Of a stretch of DNA of 64,000 nucleotides, positions 17,416-26,144 are shown piece by piece. Source of the DNA: Streptomyces griseofuscus. Lineage in GTDB: Bacteria; Actinomycetota; Actinomycetes; Streptomycetales; Streptomycetaceae. The stretch lies in the NCBI RefSeq assembly GCF_014673495.1, contig NZ_CP051006.1, positions 2,418,001-2,482,000 on the forward strand, given 5' to 3'. Within the stretch, counting starts at the first letter, position 1. Each line of letters begins with the position of its first letter. The position numbers and the translations under genes are program-made. The notes under the pieces were generated by a model. The model was not told the DNA's origin. It did no database searches and was given only the letters and a program-made list of their open reading frames with translations.

Positions 17416-17565
17416 TCAACTCAGTACCTGGAGCACGAAAACCGCCACTCCGACGCCCACGAGCAGGGCGCCCCCGAGGGGCGGTTCGAGAAAGGCCACG
17501 TAGGTGACCAACCCCGCGACGACCAGGATCAACAGCGCACGTTGAAGCTTCTGGACAGGGTCCAT
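17416..17565 (-). CDS. Small two-helix membrane protein
   Basis: This encodes 49 residues from ATG 17565, with GGAG about eight bases upstream. The sequence contains two hydrophobic spans (ALLILVVAGLVTYVAFL and GALLVGVGVAVFVLQVL) joined by a short EPPLGG turn. No family is recognised. It sits 130 bp upstream of the sigma-like gene, same strand. The clear ribosome site and amphipathic layout argue for a real small membrane protein. Confidence 0.6.
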   Translation of the reverse strand: MDPVQKLQRALLILVVAGLVTYVAFLEPPLGGALLVGVGVAVFVLQVLS

Positions 17566-17835
17566 TCGGGCTGCTCCAAAGGGGAGTTACGACGCCGGTC
17601 CTGAACCGGCCCGACCGGCCGACCGCCGATCCACCAGAACAGGCCGCGCGGACGAAACCCCGAGGGAGCGCCGTACACGGTGACCATCGTCACCTCGTAC
17701 GGCGCGCCTAGTGCACCCCGCCTTCAGAGAAGGAAACGGGAAACAGCATCGATCGCCTTGTCCGCCCCCGAGTCGCTGCCGCACGCTTTCATGCAGCGCC
17801 GATCCGGCCCGGGCGGAGGGGCTTTGGAGGATTCC

Positions 17836-17955
17836 GTGGCACACCCGTCCACCGGCTTCGGCGAGGAACTGCGCAGGCGCCGGCTCGCCGCCGGACTGAG
17901 CCTGACGGCGCTGTCCGGCGAAGTGCACTACAGCAAGGCGCAGTTGAGCATGCTC
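17836..17955 (+). pseudogene. Truncated XRE-family regulator, 5' fragment
   Basis: GTG 17836 has GGAGG five bases upstream and opens a normal XRE helix-turn-helix: FGEELRRRRLAAGLSLTALS, then GEVHYSKAQLS. Right after AQLS, where family members continue with a charged helix such as KVERG, the homology stops. The sequence becomes the reverse complement of another XRE gene. The switch occurs at the 10-bp palindrome GAGCATGCTC (17946-17955). About 37 family residues remain, too few for a functional repressor. Confidence 0.75.
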
Positions 17956-18069
17956 GCGCATGGCCTGGACGAAGGCGCCGAACGTCCGCAGGCTGTCGGA
18001 GGGATCGGGCTCCCGGTCCAACTGGTAGGCATTCGGGTCGTCTTCGTTCTCGCTCGCGCCGTTCCCCAT
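17946..18069 (-). pseudogene. Truncated XRE-family regulator, 5' fragment on the opposite strand
   Basis: ATG 18069 has GGAGG nine bases upstream. The product begins MGNGASENEDDPNAYQLDRE, then SDSLRTFGAFVQAMREHA, the N-terminus of the common Streptomyces XRE/DUF5753 regulators. Homology ends at REHA, exactly where the palindrome joins it head-on to the plus-strand XRE fragment. Both ribosome sites survive while both C-terminal parts are gone. Confidence 0.72.
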
Positions 18070-18310
18070 TCGCGGCCACCTCCAGGTGCGTACGTGCTGT
18101 GCTGTGTCAACGCGCTCGACAGCACTCAGAGTGGCGCAAGACGCCCCGCACAATCCACGGATTGTGCCCATACGCTGACGGAGAGTACGACCCCCCGCCC
18201 GCGCGCACCGCCGCCGCACAGGCGCACGGTCGGGGTGAGCCCTCTCACGTTGCATGAGTAGGCTGCGGTCCCGTCCGTCAGATCTGTCATGCCCATTTGA
18301 AAGGCCGCAG

Positions 18311-18982
18311 TTGAGCACACCACCGTCGTACCCCGACCCTCGGCAGATGCCGGGGCCGTATCAGCAGGCTCCGGGGCCGTACCAGCAGCCGCAGGCACCG
18401 GGGACGTACGCCCAGGCGCCGGGGGCGTACCCGCCCGCGCCGGGGCCCTATGCGCAGCCGGGCGCGGCGCAGTACGCGCCCACGGCCGCTCCGGGGCCGT
18501 ATCAGCAAGCCCCCGTTCCCGGCCCGTACCAGCAGCCGCAGGCTCAGGCTCAGCCGTACGGCGGTGGGATGCCGGTCGGTGGGGCTATGCAGGCATGCCA
18601 GCTGTGCGGGGCCGGGCCCGCGGCGCAGGTCACGGTGCGGGGGCACCAGGGCATGCTGATCATCATGCGTTCCCTGCGCCGCCGGGGGACGATGTGCCGT
18701 CCCTGTGCGCTGGCGACCTTCCGGGAGATGCAGGCCAACACCATGGTGCAGGGGTGGTGGGGGCCGATGTCCGTGGTCATCACGCCCATCACGCTGCTCA
18801 TCAACCTCGGTGCCCTGTCCACGATCCGCCGTATTCCGGAGCCGGTCGTGGCCGGGCACCGGCCGCCGCTGAACCCGGGCAAGTCGGTGTTCAAGCGGCC
18901 GCAGGGCATCCTCGGGCTGGTCCCGCTGTGCCTGGTGCTCGGTGTGGTGCTGCTCGCCGTCGTCGGGATGGCGGCCGGATAG
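18311..18982 (+). CDS. Pro/Gln/Tyr-rich membrane protein with zinc-ribbon-like cysteines
   Basis: This encodes 223 residues from TTG 18311, preceded by GAAAGG at good spacing. Residues 1-95 are low complexity, made of GPYQQ, QAPG and PYAQPG units. Then come a CxxC pair (ACQLCGAG) and CRPCAL about 40 residues later, forming a four-Cys zinc-ribbon-like module. Two hydrophobic segments follow (VVITPITLLINLGAL and GLVPLCLVLGVVLLAVVGMAAG). This layout is common in Streptomyces membrane proteins of unknown function. A strong hairpin follows the stop. Confidence 0.75.
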   Translation: MSTPPSYPDPRQMPGPYQQAPGPYQQPQAPGTYAQAPGAYPPAPGPYAQPGAAQYAPTAAPGPYQQAPVPGPYQQPQAQAQPYGGGMPVGGAMQACQLCGAGPAAQVTVRGHQGMLIIMRSLRRRGTMCRPCALATFREMQANTMVQGWWGPMSVVITPITLLINLGALSTIRRIPEPVVAGHRPPLNPGKSVFKRPQGILGLVPLCLVLGVVLLAVVGMAAG

Positions 18983-19029
18983 AGCGACGACAGCGGTGCG
19001 GTGCCCGCCGTGAAGGTCGGGCATGGCGA

Positions 19030-19056
19030 CGGGCCGGTGCGTTGCGCACCGGCCCG
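19030..19056 (+). terminator. Intrinsic-type terminator hairpin
   Basis: A perfect 12-bp stem (CGGGCCGGTGCG at 19030-19041 with CGCACCGGCCCG at 19045-19056) and a 3-nt loop are followed by CCTTCCTT. It lies about 50 bp after the stop at 18982. Imperfect GTAGGGGTCC repeats follow at about 19071-19136. Confidence 0.75.
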
Positions 19057-19146
19057 CCTTCCTTGGGGGCCGTAGGGGTCCCTAGGGGTCGTAGGAGTAC
19101 CTAGGAGTCCGTAGGGGTCCCCATCGCCCGTAGGGGTTCGGACGTG

Positions 19147-21660
19147 TCAGTGGCGCCTGGTGCGACGCCTGCGGCCGAGGTAGACCGCTGCCGCGCCCGC
19201 GCCGAGCAGCAGGGCGACGAGGGAGAGGATCCTCCCCATGTCGGCCATACCGGTGCTGGCGAGGGGGCCGCCGCCGCCCTGGTTCGTGCCGCCCGGGGCC
19301 GGGCCGGTGGACGGTTCGGCGGACGGCGGGGTCGAGGCCGGGGGCGTGGACGGGGGTGTGGTGGTCGGCGGGGGTGAGGTCGGCGGGGTCGCCTTGGGGA
19401 TGTACACACCGGCGTCGATGGTGTGGTCGACACCGCCCGGCTTCGCGGGTGCGGTGACCGGCGCCCGGCCGCTGCACAGCTGCCCGGTGGTCGGCGGGGT
19501 CACATTGGAGTCGTGGGCCCGGTCGCTGCCGGCGCGCGGGAGGGTGAACCGCAGCTTGTCGGCGGCGGGTTGGCCCGGTACCCCGCTGGTGTCGGCCGTG
19601 CACACGTCGAACTGAACGGTGTACTTCGCGCCGGGCGTCAGCTGATAGTCCGCGCCGACCCCGCCGAAGTAGTACTCACCGTCGGCATCGGTCTTCGTCG
19701 TGGCGACCTGCTTGCCGTCCGCGTCCAGCAGGTTGACGGTCGCACCCGGCAGCAGCACCTGCCCCGCGTCCTGGATGCCGTTGTGGTCGCCGTCGTACCA
19801 GACCACGTTGCCGATCTGGATCGGCGCGTTGGCCGCGGCGTACGCGATGTCGCCGAGGCCGCCGGCCTTGCCGAACCCGTTCTGGTTCGGGCCGATGAAC
19901 TGGTAGGCGTTGGCGGCCGGGTCGTTGCCGGGCCCGGCGCCGGTGGTGATGTCGTAGTAGCCGGTGCCGTCGGTGATGACGTTGCCGGTCGGGTCCATCT
20001 GGGTGCTGACGACCCACTGCTGCTGCGGGATGTAGGCGACCGAGCCCAGCGAGGACTCCTGGTGCGGTCCGGGCTGGGTCGCGGAGCCGCCGTTCGGGAA
20101 GAAGTCGCCGGGGAAGTACTCGACGACGCCCGGTGCCTCGGCGCCGTCGACGGCGGGAGTCGCGTGGTTGGGGCAGGCTCCGGTGCCTTCCCAGTCGTAG
20201 CCGCCGGTGGGCTTGGCGCAGGCCATGTTGATGTCGCCGCCGGACATGCCGTTCTCGGCGTCGTCGTTCGACGGCCTCGGGTCGAGGCCGCCCCAGCTGA
20301 CGATGTCCATGAACCGGTCGCGGAAGCCGAGGACCATCGAGCCGTCACGGGCGAAGGCCATGGAGGCCAGCTCCGGCTGCGGATCGATCATCGTGTTGTT
20401 CACCTTGAAGCTGTCCCAGTCCTTCAGGCTGCCGTTCCACGGGTTCCAGAAGTGGGCCTGCGGGAAGGCTGCGTCGCTGCTGAGCACGTTGCCGCGCTCG
20501 TCGGTCAGCGTGTGGGTCAGCACCGGGGTGAACCGTTTGCCGTCGTAGGCGTAGACGACGGCCTTCAGATCGGCGCGCTTCTGTGTGCTCTCCGCGTCGC
20601 ACACCCCGCCGACGTACAGGGTGTTGTCATGGGTGGTCAGTCCGAAGGGCCGCCAGTCGCCGGACGCCGCGCAGCCCGGGTCCGGGATCGGCACGGTGGC
20701 CCGGGGGGCCGAGGCGGCGGCGCCGGTCGCGTCGAAGCTCACCAGTGACCGGGTGTGCAGATTCACCGCGTACAGCGTCGAGCCGTCCTCGGACAGGGCG
20801 AGGCCGCCGATGCTCTCCTTGCCGGGCGCGTCGGTGAAGCCCGCGTCCTTGATCAGGCGGGCGGTGTCGTGCGGGGTGACCGAGGCACCGGGCACCTTCG
20901 CGAACAGCTTCGGGGCGCCCCCGCCGGTGGCCGGCACGGTGTAGATCGCGTCGCCGCCGTCGGGCCCGTACTTGGTGTACCGCCGGGCGAACTCCGCCTG
21001 GAAGAGCCGCTGTCGGTCCTTGTCGTAGGCGAGCCCGAACGTGGTGCCCACCTGGTCCTGGGTGTCGAGTACGTCCGGACACGCCGCCTTGTCGGGGCAG
21101 TTGCCGCGCGCGCTCGTGCCGAAGGCCACCAGGGCCCGGGTGTCCGTCCCGCTGCCGCCGTTCTGGACCGGCACGAAGTACCGGGAGTCGGGCAGGGCGT
21201 AGTCGGCGGCGTCCCAGACGCCGGTGATCACCGAGGCGTCCTTGCCGCCCGAGACGTCCACGAAGGAGGTGAAGCTGTCGAAGTGGTTCGCCGCCGTCGA
21301 GGCCGGTGCCGCCCGCAGATAGTCGCTGTAGGGCGCGGGGACGGTGACGTCGACGCGGTACCGGCCGCCGGACAGCCCCTTGTGCGAGGGCTGGACGACG
21401 ACCTTTCCGGTGGCGTCCGTGACGCCGTTGACATGGTGTCCGGCGGGGTCGGTGACGTCGACCTTCATGCCCCGTTGCGGGACATCCATGGTCGTGTTGA
21501 TGACGCCGGTGCCGAAGAAGTCCCGCAGTGTCTCGACGGTCAGTGTGCCGTCGGATGTCGAGGCGCCGGCCTGCCCGGCGCTTGTCGCGATCGTACCGGT
21601 GGCGCCGCCCATCAATAACAGACTGGACAGCCCCACCCGCAGCAGCCTACGTAATGGCAT
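19147..21660 (-). CDS. Secreted cell-wall-anchored SdrD-B-domain surface protein (LAXTG, sortase E type)
   Basis: This encodes 837 residues from ATG 21660 with AAGGA six bases upstream. An N-terminal signal peptide (RRLLRVGLSSLLLMGG...AGA) is followed by a carboxypeptidase-regulatory-like beta domain. A large middle region (about 150-600) looks like a beta-propeller (IGGLALSEDGSTLYAVN, LGSVAYIP). An SdrD-B/Cna-B-type domain comes next (IGNVVWYDGDHNGIQDAG ... GEYYFGGVG). A Thr/Pro-rich wall spanner then precedes a sorting signal: LASTG, hydrophobic LVALLLGAGAAAVYLG, and RRRRTRRH. Streptomyces sortase E enzymes recognise LAXTG, so covalent attachment to peptidoglycan is expected. No sortase gene is visible in the window. 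The ligand is unknown. Confidence 0.9.
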   Translation of the reverse strand: MPLRRLLRVGLSSLLLMGGATGTIATSAGQAGASTSDGTLTVETLRDFFGTGVINTTMDVPQRGMKVDVTDPAGHHVNGVTDATGKVVVQPSHKGLSGGRYRVDVTVPAPYSDYLRAAPASTAANHFDSFTSFVDVSGGKDASVITGVWDAADYALPDSRYFVPVQNGGSGTDTRALVAFGTSARGNCPDKAACPDVLDTQDQVGTTFGLAYDKDRQRLFQAEFARRYTKYGPDGGDAIYTVPATGGGAPKLFAKVPGASVTPHDTARLIKDAGFTDAPGKESIGGLALSEDGSTLYAVNLHTRSLVSFDATGAAASAPRATVPIPDPGCAASGDWRPFGLTTHDNTLYVGGVCDAESTQKRADLKAVVYAYDGKRFTPVLTHTLTDERGNVLSSDAAFPQAHFWNPWNGSLKDWDSFKVNNTMIDPQPELASMAFARDGSMVLGFRDRFMDIVSWGGLDPRPSNDDAENGMSGGDINMACAKPTGGYDWEGTGACPNHATPAVDGAEAPGVVEYFPGDFFPNGGSATQPGPHQESSLGSVAYIPQQQWVVSTQMDPTGNVITDGTGYYDITTGAGPGNDPAANAYQFIGPNQNGFGKAGGLGDIAYAAANAPIQIGNVVWYDGDHNGIQDAGQVLLPGATVNLLDADGKQVATTKTDADGEYYFGGVGADYQLTPGAKYTVQFDVCTADTSGVPGQPAADKLRFTLPRAGSDRAHDSNVTPPTTGQLCSGRAPVTAPAKPGGVDHTIDAGVYIPKATPPTSPPPTTTPPSTPPASTPPSAEPSTGPAPGGTNQGGGGPLASTGMADMGRILSLVALLLGAGAAAVYLGRRRRTRRH

Positions 21661-21734
21661 CGCATTCCTTTGCGTTGTCTACATCGTCGCCCGACTCGGC
21701 AAATTGACGGCAACCCCCGCTCGGAGGGTACAAG

Positions 21735-22658
21735 TTGACGGGACGTCATATGACCGAAACGGGAAAAGCGAAGTCACGTCCGCGCAAGCTGTTAGCATCG
21801 CGCCGCGTGCGGACCAAGGGAATCGGGCAGAGAATCGGGCAGAGAACCGTGCGAGGTCTCCGGCGGGGCACGGCGGACGGGCGCCGCCGCTGGGCGCGAT
21901 CGGTCTGGGCGGGGGGCGCGCTCGCCCTCGTGGCCGCCGCGGCGACGACGTTCTTCCTCATCGGCGGCGGTACCGACAGCGGCGGTGACTCGGCCGCTCG
22001 GCGCACGCTGACGTCGGACGAGGCGAACCGGCTCGCCATCACGCGCTTCCTCAACTACCAGGCGGGCGGCCGAGCGGTGACGATCACCGTGCCGAGTGCC
22101 GCGGGCGGGCTGGTCGTCACCGGGTCCGTCGACTACCGGGCCGGGATCGGGTACGGGGTGGTGCGCGGCGCCGGGCGCGACACGTCCAGCGATGGGCTGA
22201 TCCAGTGGACGGCCGCCACCGTGCTCGTCCACCCCATGACCGACGCCCCGGCCACGGCACCGCCCGCGCCGCCCGCGTCCGGCTGGTACCGCCGGCCGCT
22301 CCAGAAGTCCGGTAGCGCACTGGACAGTTCGCTGGCCATCGTGCTCGGACTGGGCAGCGATCGACCGGACAACGCGGAGCTGCTGCCGCAGAATGGCGGG
22401 GCGTTGGTCGGGAAGGACAGGGTGCGGGGTCATTCGGTGGACGTCATGACCGGGCCGAACGTCCGTGCGAACTCCGGGACTTCGTCCGCCCCCGGGTCCA
22501 ATTCCGGCAGCGCCGTGCGGTATTGGATCGGCGGCGACGGGACCATGTATCGAGTGCGGGCCGGGGTGGCTTCCGAGTCGCAGCCGGTGGTCATTGATTT
22601 CGACGATCGGAAATATGTTCCCGTGCGGGCCGCGCCTGGAGTTACGCCAGCTGGGTAG
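21735..22658 (+). CDS. Single-pass membrane-anchored hypothetical protein
   Basis: This encodes 307 residues from TTG 21735, which has a perfect GGAGGG six bases upstream; ATG 21750 is the alternative. A very basic 55-residue cytoplasmic head (RRVRTKGIGQRIGQR...) precedes one membrane helix (WAGGALALVAAAATTFFLIGG). An exported domain of about 230 residues follows, with VDYRAGIGYGVVRGAG and YWIGGDGTMYRVRAGV. The pattern resembles Streptomyces anti-sigma-like or lipoprotein-like beta-rich proteins, but no named family is recognised. It diverges from the surface-protein gene across about 75 bp. Confidence 0.75.
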   Translation: MTGRHMTETGKAKSRPRKLLASRRVRTKGIGQRIGQRTVRGLRRGTADGRRRWARSVWAGGALALVAAAATTFFLIGGGTDSGGDSAARRTLTSDEANRLAITRFLNYQAGGRAVTITVPSAAGGLVVTGSVDYRAGIGYGVVRGAGRDTSSDGLIQWTAATVLVHPMTDAPATAPPAPPASGWYRRPLQKSGSALDSSLAIVLGLGSDRPDNAELLPQNGGALVGKDRVRGHSVDVMTGPNVRANSGTSSAPGSNSGSAVRYWIGGDGTMYRVRAGVASESQPVVIDFDDRKYVPVRAAPGVTPAG

Positions 22659-22709
22659 CGAGCGACGGGGTCATCTCGATGGCGGGGCGGCCGAGTCCGC
22701 GCCCGTCGT

Positions 22710-24062
22710 TCAGGAGGTCCGCACCCGCGCTCCCGTGGCGAGCAGGGACGTCGGCGGCAGCGGGATGCTCTCGATGTCCGGGAGCGTCGGAACGGCGGGC
22801 ACCTCGGTGGCGCCGGTGGTCGTGGCGTTCGGGAACTGCGGTTGCGGGGCGGGCGCGGCGACCTCGGTGAACGGGATGCCTCGGGGCCCCGCCAGTGCCG
22901 ACCAAGTCCCGCTCGGCGAAGGAGAGTTCGCTGCCGAGGGACACGTCGCCGTCGCCGCGAGCCGCGCGGGTACGGTCGTACGAAGCGCGTTGCCGTGCAG
23001 GCAATTGCCGTTGCCGTGCGTGGCGGTGGGGAACGTCCAGCCGATGTCGACGCCGTTGGCGGCGAAGGTGTTGTCCGTGATCCGGTTGCCGTCGGGCGGT
23101 ACGTCGGCGGTCGCGGTGATCACGAACCCGGCGTTGGTGTTGCCGGTGATCCGGTTGCGCAGGAACCGGTTGTCGCTGCCGCCGTCGACGCCGATGCCGA
23201 TCCCCCAGCCTCCGTCGGCCTGTTCGGGGGTCCGGGTCTGCTGGTTGTCCGCGATCAGGTTCCCGGCGACGACCGCGCCGCGCTGCGGGAGGAGCTTCTC
23301 CTGGTGGTCGGAGTCGGTGGTCAGGCCGACACGGTTGCCGACGAGGCGGTTGCCGACGACGTACATGTCGCCGCTCGCGTTGGTGCCCTCGTACCCGACC
23401 GCGTTGAGCTCGGCGATGTTGTCCCGCACCACGACACGGCAGGGCTTGCACTGTCCGACGTAGATCCCCGAGTCGGCGCCGCCCGAGGTGTAGGAGTGCT
23501 CGATGACGCCGTTCTGGGCGGAGAACGCGTAGATGCCGTACAGCCCGTTGCGGGTCGCGGTCACGTACGAGACCAGGAACGACTTCAGGAAGGCGACCGG
23601 CTCATCTCCCGTGTCGTAGCCGCCGTTTCGCCCCGGCAGTCCGGCGACCGCCGCCGCGGAACCGGTCACCAGTACCCCGTTCTGCGTGTTGTTCTCCACG
23701 GTCAGGTTCTCCACGGCCACCCCGGGCGCCGCCACGACGACACCGTTCGGCTGCCGCAGCCGCCCGTCGATGACGACCTTGTCCCGGGAGGCGCCGCGCA
23801 GGGTGACGCGGGGCGTCTTGATCCGTACCGACTCGTGGTAGACGCCGGGGGCGACCAGCACCAGGTCGCCGGGGCGGGCGAGGGACACCGCCGCCGAGAT
23901 CGTCGGGGCGTCGGCGGGCACATGGATCGTCACCTGCGCGCCGTCCGGTCGCCGGCCCTTGCCCGCTCCCCCGTCGCCACCGCCGCCACCAGCACAGCCG
24001 GCCACCAACGCCAGCGCGCCGAGTACCGCCGCCGTCATCACACGAAGAGCTGATCGAGGCAT
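22710..24062 (-). CDS. Lipoprotein with right-handed parallel beta-helix
   Basis: This encodes 450 residues from ATG 24062. The open frame runs 35 codons further upstream, but the signal sequence starts at this Met. The signal peptide ends in a lipobox (LALVAGC), and a Gly-rich linker follows. The body is a pectate-lyase/NosD-like right-handed beta-helix: DAPTISAAVSLARPGDLVLVAPGVY opens it. Coils such as GVAVENLTVENNTQNGVLV, GVIEHSYTSGGADSGIYVG and NRFLRNRITGNTNAGFVI repeat with Asn/Gly ladders. Proteins of this type bind or cleave polysaccharides, or are copper-related NosD/periplasmic factors. The substrate cannot be assigned. It diverges from the DyP gene and could share that secretion context. 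Confidence 0.85.
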   Translation of the reverse strand: MPRSALRVMTAAVLGALALVAGCAGGGGGDGGAGKGRRPDGAQVTIHVPADAPTISAAVSLARPGDLVLVAPGVYHESVRIKTPRVTLRGASRDKVVIDGRLRQPNGVVVAAPGVAVENLTVENNTQNGVLVTGSAAAVAGLPGRNGGYDTGDEPVAFLKSFLVSYVTATRNGLYGIYAFSAQNGVIEHSYTSGGADSGIYVGQCKPCRVVVRDNIAELNAVGYEGTNASGDMYVVGNRLVGNRVGLTTDSDHQEKLLPQRGAVVAGNLIADNQQTRTPEQADGGWGIGIGVDGGSDNRFLRNRITGNTNAGFVITATADVPPDGNRITDNTFAANGVDIGWTFPTATHGNGNCLHGNALRTTVPARLAATATCPSAANSPSPSGTWSALAGPRGIPFTEVAAPAPQPQFPNATTTGATEVPAVPTLPDIESIPLPPTSLLATGARVRTS

Positions 24063-24149
24063 GATCCCAGTCTGGCACGACGGCGAATTACACACTGGAA
24101 TACGGAACTTGGGCCACATGGGCGTTTCGGGTGTGGCACCCTGCACCCC

Positions 24150-25328
24150 ATGCGCCGAGCCGATCACCGCCCGTCACGCCGCGCGTTCCTCGATGCCACC
24201 GGCGCCATGATGGCCGCCGGTCTCACCGCCGGGTGCACCGCGGACGCCGGGGGGTCGGGGCGGCACGGTGCTTCCGCGACGGCGGTCGCGGCTTCGACTC
24301 CCACTCCGGTTCCGGCGCTCGGCGTACATCAGGCGGGAGTCATCCTCCCCCAACCCGCCCAGGGAAACCTGCTGGTCGTGGTCGCCGACCTCGCCACGAC
24401 CGCCCCCGCCGGCCCGCTGCTCGCCGAACTCGGCGCAACCGTCCGTACGTTGACGGCCGGAACCGAACCCCGGCTGCTGGGGCTGGCGCCGGGCGATCTC
24501 ACCGTGACCGTCGGCGTGGGCCCCCGGCTGGTGCGCGCGGCCGGTGCCGGATTACCCGGCGCGACCGACCTGCCGCGGTTCTCCCGCGAGCGGATCGCCC
24601 CCGGGGCGCGCGGCGGTGACCTGCTGATCCAGATCTGCGCGAGCGACCCGCTGGTCGTCCCGGTCGCCGCCGCCGCGCTCCTGGACCGGGCCGGCGACCG
24701 CGTCCGTGAACGCTGGCGGCAGTCGGGGCGTCGCGGTGCGAACGTGTCCGTCGGCGCGGAACTCGCCGCGCCACGGAACCTGTTGGGCTTCATCGACGGC
24801 ATCGTGGGTCCGCACACGGCCGCCGAACAACGCCGCGACCTGTGGCTGACCGGGCCGCCCGCGGTCGCCGGGGGCACCCTGGCCGTCGTACGACGCATGG
24901 AGCTGGACCTGCCGCGGTTCGCCGCCCTGTCCGTCGCCGAACAGGAGGCGGTCTTCGGGCGGCGCCGGGCGAACGGGGCTCCGCTCTCCGGCGGCGCCGT
25001 CGCCTCGGGCCCGGACCTCGGCGCCAAGACGCCCGACGGCCGCTATCTGGTCCCCGCGAACGCCCATGTGCGCAGGGCACACGCCAATGTGGTCGGCGCC
25101 GGCCTCATGCTCCGCCGCTCCTACAGCATCGACGAGCCCGCCCCCGGTCTGCTCTTCATCAGCTTCCAGAACGATCTGCGGACGTTCACCGCCACGCTCA
25201 CGCACATGGACGCCGCCGACGCGCTGCTGGACTTCACCACGACGACGGCCACCGGGACGTTCCTGATCCTGCCCGGGTTCGATCGTCAACGCCCGTTGGG
25301 GGCCCGGTTGTTCGGCGTCCACGGGTGA
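24150..25328 (+). CDS. Dyp-type heme peroxidase, Tat-exported
   Basis: This encodes 392 residues. The N-terminus has the twin-arginine signal SRRAFLDATGAMMAAGL, followed by a Cys (LTAGC) that could also act as a lipobox. The DyP signature GXXDG is intact as GFIDG (213-217, Asp216 the distal acid). The proximal heme ligand is probably His306 in PANAHVRRAH, and the distal Arg lies in MLRRSYSI. It is the size of other secreted bacterial DyPs, such as those acting with copper oxidases in Streptomyces morphogenesis. Here the neighbour is a beta-helix lipoprotein, not an obvious oxidase. The expected reaction is H2O2-dependent oxidation of aromatic or phenolic compounds outside the cell. Confidence 0.93.
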   Translation: MRRADHRPSRRAFLDATGAMMAAGLTAGCTADAGGSGRHGASATAVAASTPTPVPALGVHQAGVILPQPAQGNLLVVVADLATTAPAGPLLAELGATVRTLTAGTEPRLLGLAPGDLTVTVGVGPRLVRAAGAGLPGATDLPRFSRERIAPGARGGDLLIQICASDPLVVPVAAAALLDRAGDRVRERWRQSGRRGANVSVGAELAAPRNLLGFIDGIVGPHTAAEQRRDLWLTGPPAVAGGTLAVVRRMELDLPRFAALSVAEQEAVFGRRRANGAPLSGGAVASGPDLGAKTPDGRYLVPANAHVRRAHANVVGAGLMLRRSYSIDEPAPGLLFISFQNDLRTFTATLTHMDAADALLDFTTTTATGTFLILPGFDRQRPLGARLFGVHG

Positions 25329-25343
25329 CACCGTGCCGTGCTG

Positions 25344-25393
25344 CGGTCACACCGGCGCAGGCCTGGAGCATGGCGCCGACGCCGGTGTGACCG
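25344..25393. terminator. Bidirectional terminator candidate between convergent genes
   Basis: A perfect 13-bp inverted repeat (CGGTCACACCGGC at 25344-25356, complement at 25381-25393) lies between the convergent DyP and DUF4232 genes. The 24-nt loop is rather long. No U-tract; the position argues for termination in both directions. Confidence 0.6.
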
Positions 25394-25430
25394 TTGGTTG
25401 CGTGACGGGCCCCCCGGCCCGCCACGCGGC

Positions 25431-26144
25431 TCAGAAGTCGTCCGCGCCGTTGCGGAGTTCGGGGGTCCAGTAGCCGGTGAGGGCCTTCGCCGGGTCGACG
25501 GCGACGCCCTCGCTGCCGGGCGCGGTGACGGCGATGACGGTCGGGTCGCCCGCGAGCATGACGGAGAACGCGGTCACGGGCTCGTTGTTCTCCTCGCGCC
25601 CGCCGTCCGACAGCTTGACCAGGGCGTACGCCGGGTCTCCGGCCGCGAGCACGACCGGCGCCTCCGGCTTGCTCTTGGCGACGGCCGGCACGTCCTGCTT
25701 GTGGCTCTCCAGGAACTGGATGTGCGGGAAGCCGGTCAGCCGGCAGGAGTGGCGGGAGGTGTTCTTCGCCGTGAGCACGATGTGGGTGTACGGCGGGCCG
25801 TCCTGCGTGGCGGCGGTGATGCGGACGTCCCCGGCGGTGCAGACCGGGGTGGAGGCGGACGCCTGCTCGCCGGATGAGGCGGAGCCGGATGAGCCGGACG
25901 CCTTGGTGGAGCCGCCACCGATGTTGGAGCCGGTCGAGCCCGAAGTGCTGTCCGAACCGGTCGAGTTGGCCGACCCCGTCGTACCGGACGCGTCGGTCGC
26001 CTTGCCGCTCGGCGACTGCACGTTCACCGAAGAGCCGGATGTGGACGCGGAGTTGGCGTCTCCGTCACCCTGGCAGGCGGTGAGGGACAGGAGGAGGGCC
26101 GTGCCCGCGGCGGCGAGCAGGGCGGTGCGGTGGAGCGTGTTCAT
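25431..26144 (-). CDS. DUF4232 lipoprotein
   Basis: This encodes 237 residues from ATG 26144. The signal peptide with lipobox (LLLSLTAC) is followed by about 75 residues almost entirely of Ser, Gly, Thr, Asn and Ala, a flexible linker. The C-terminal 130 residues are a DUF4232 beta domain: TPVCTAGDVRITAATQDG, HIVLTAKNTSRHSCRLTGFP with a conserved Cys pair, and the end GYWTPELRNG. Such lipoproteins are abundant in Streptomyces and of unknown function. A seven-copy 15-bp repeat lies upstream of its start. Confidence 0.88.
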   Translation of the reverse strand: MNTLHRTALLAAAGTALLLSLTACQGDGDANSASTSGSSVNVQSPSGKATDASGTTGSANSTGSDSTSGSTGSNIGGGSTKASGSSGSASSGEQASASTPVCTAGDVRITAATQDGPPYTHIVLTAKNTSRHSCRLTGFPHIQFLESHKQDVPAVAKSKPEAPVVLAAGDPAYALVKLSDGGREENNEPVTAFSVMLAGDPTVIAVTAPGSEGVAVDPAKALTGYWTPELRNGADDF

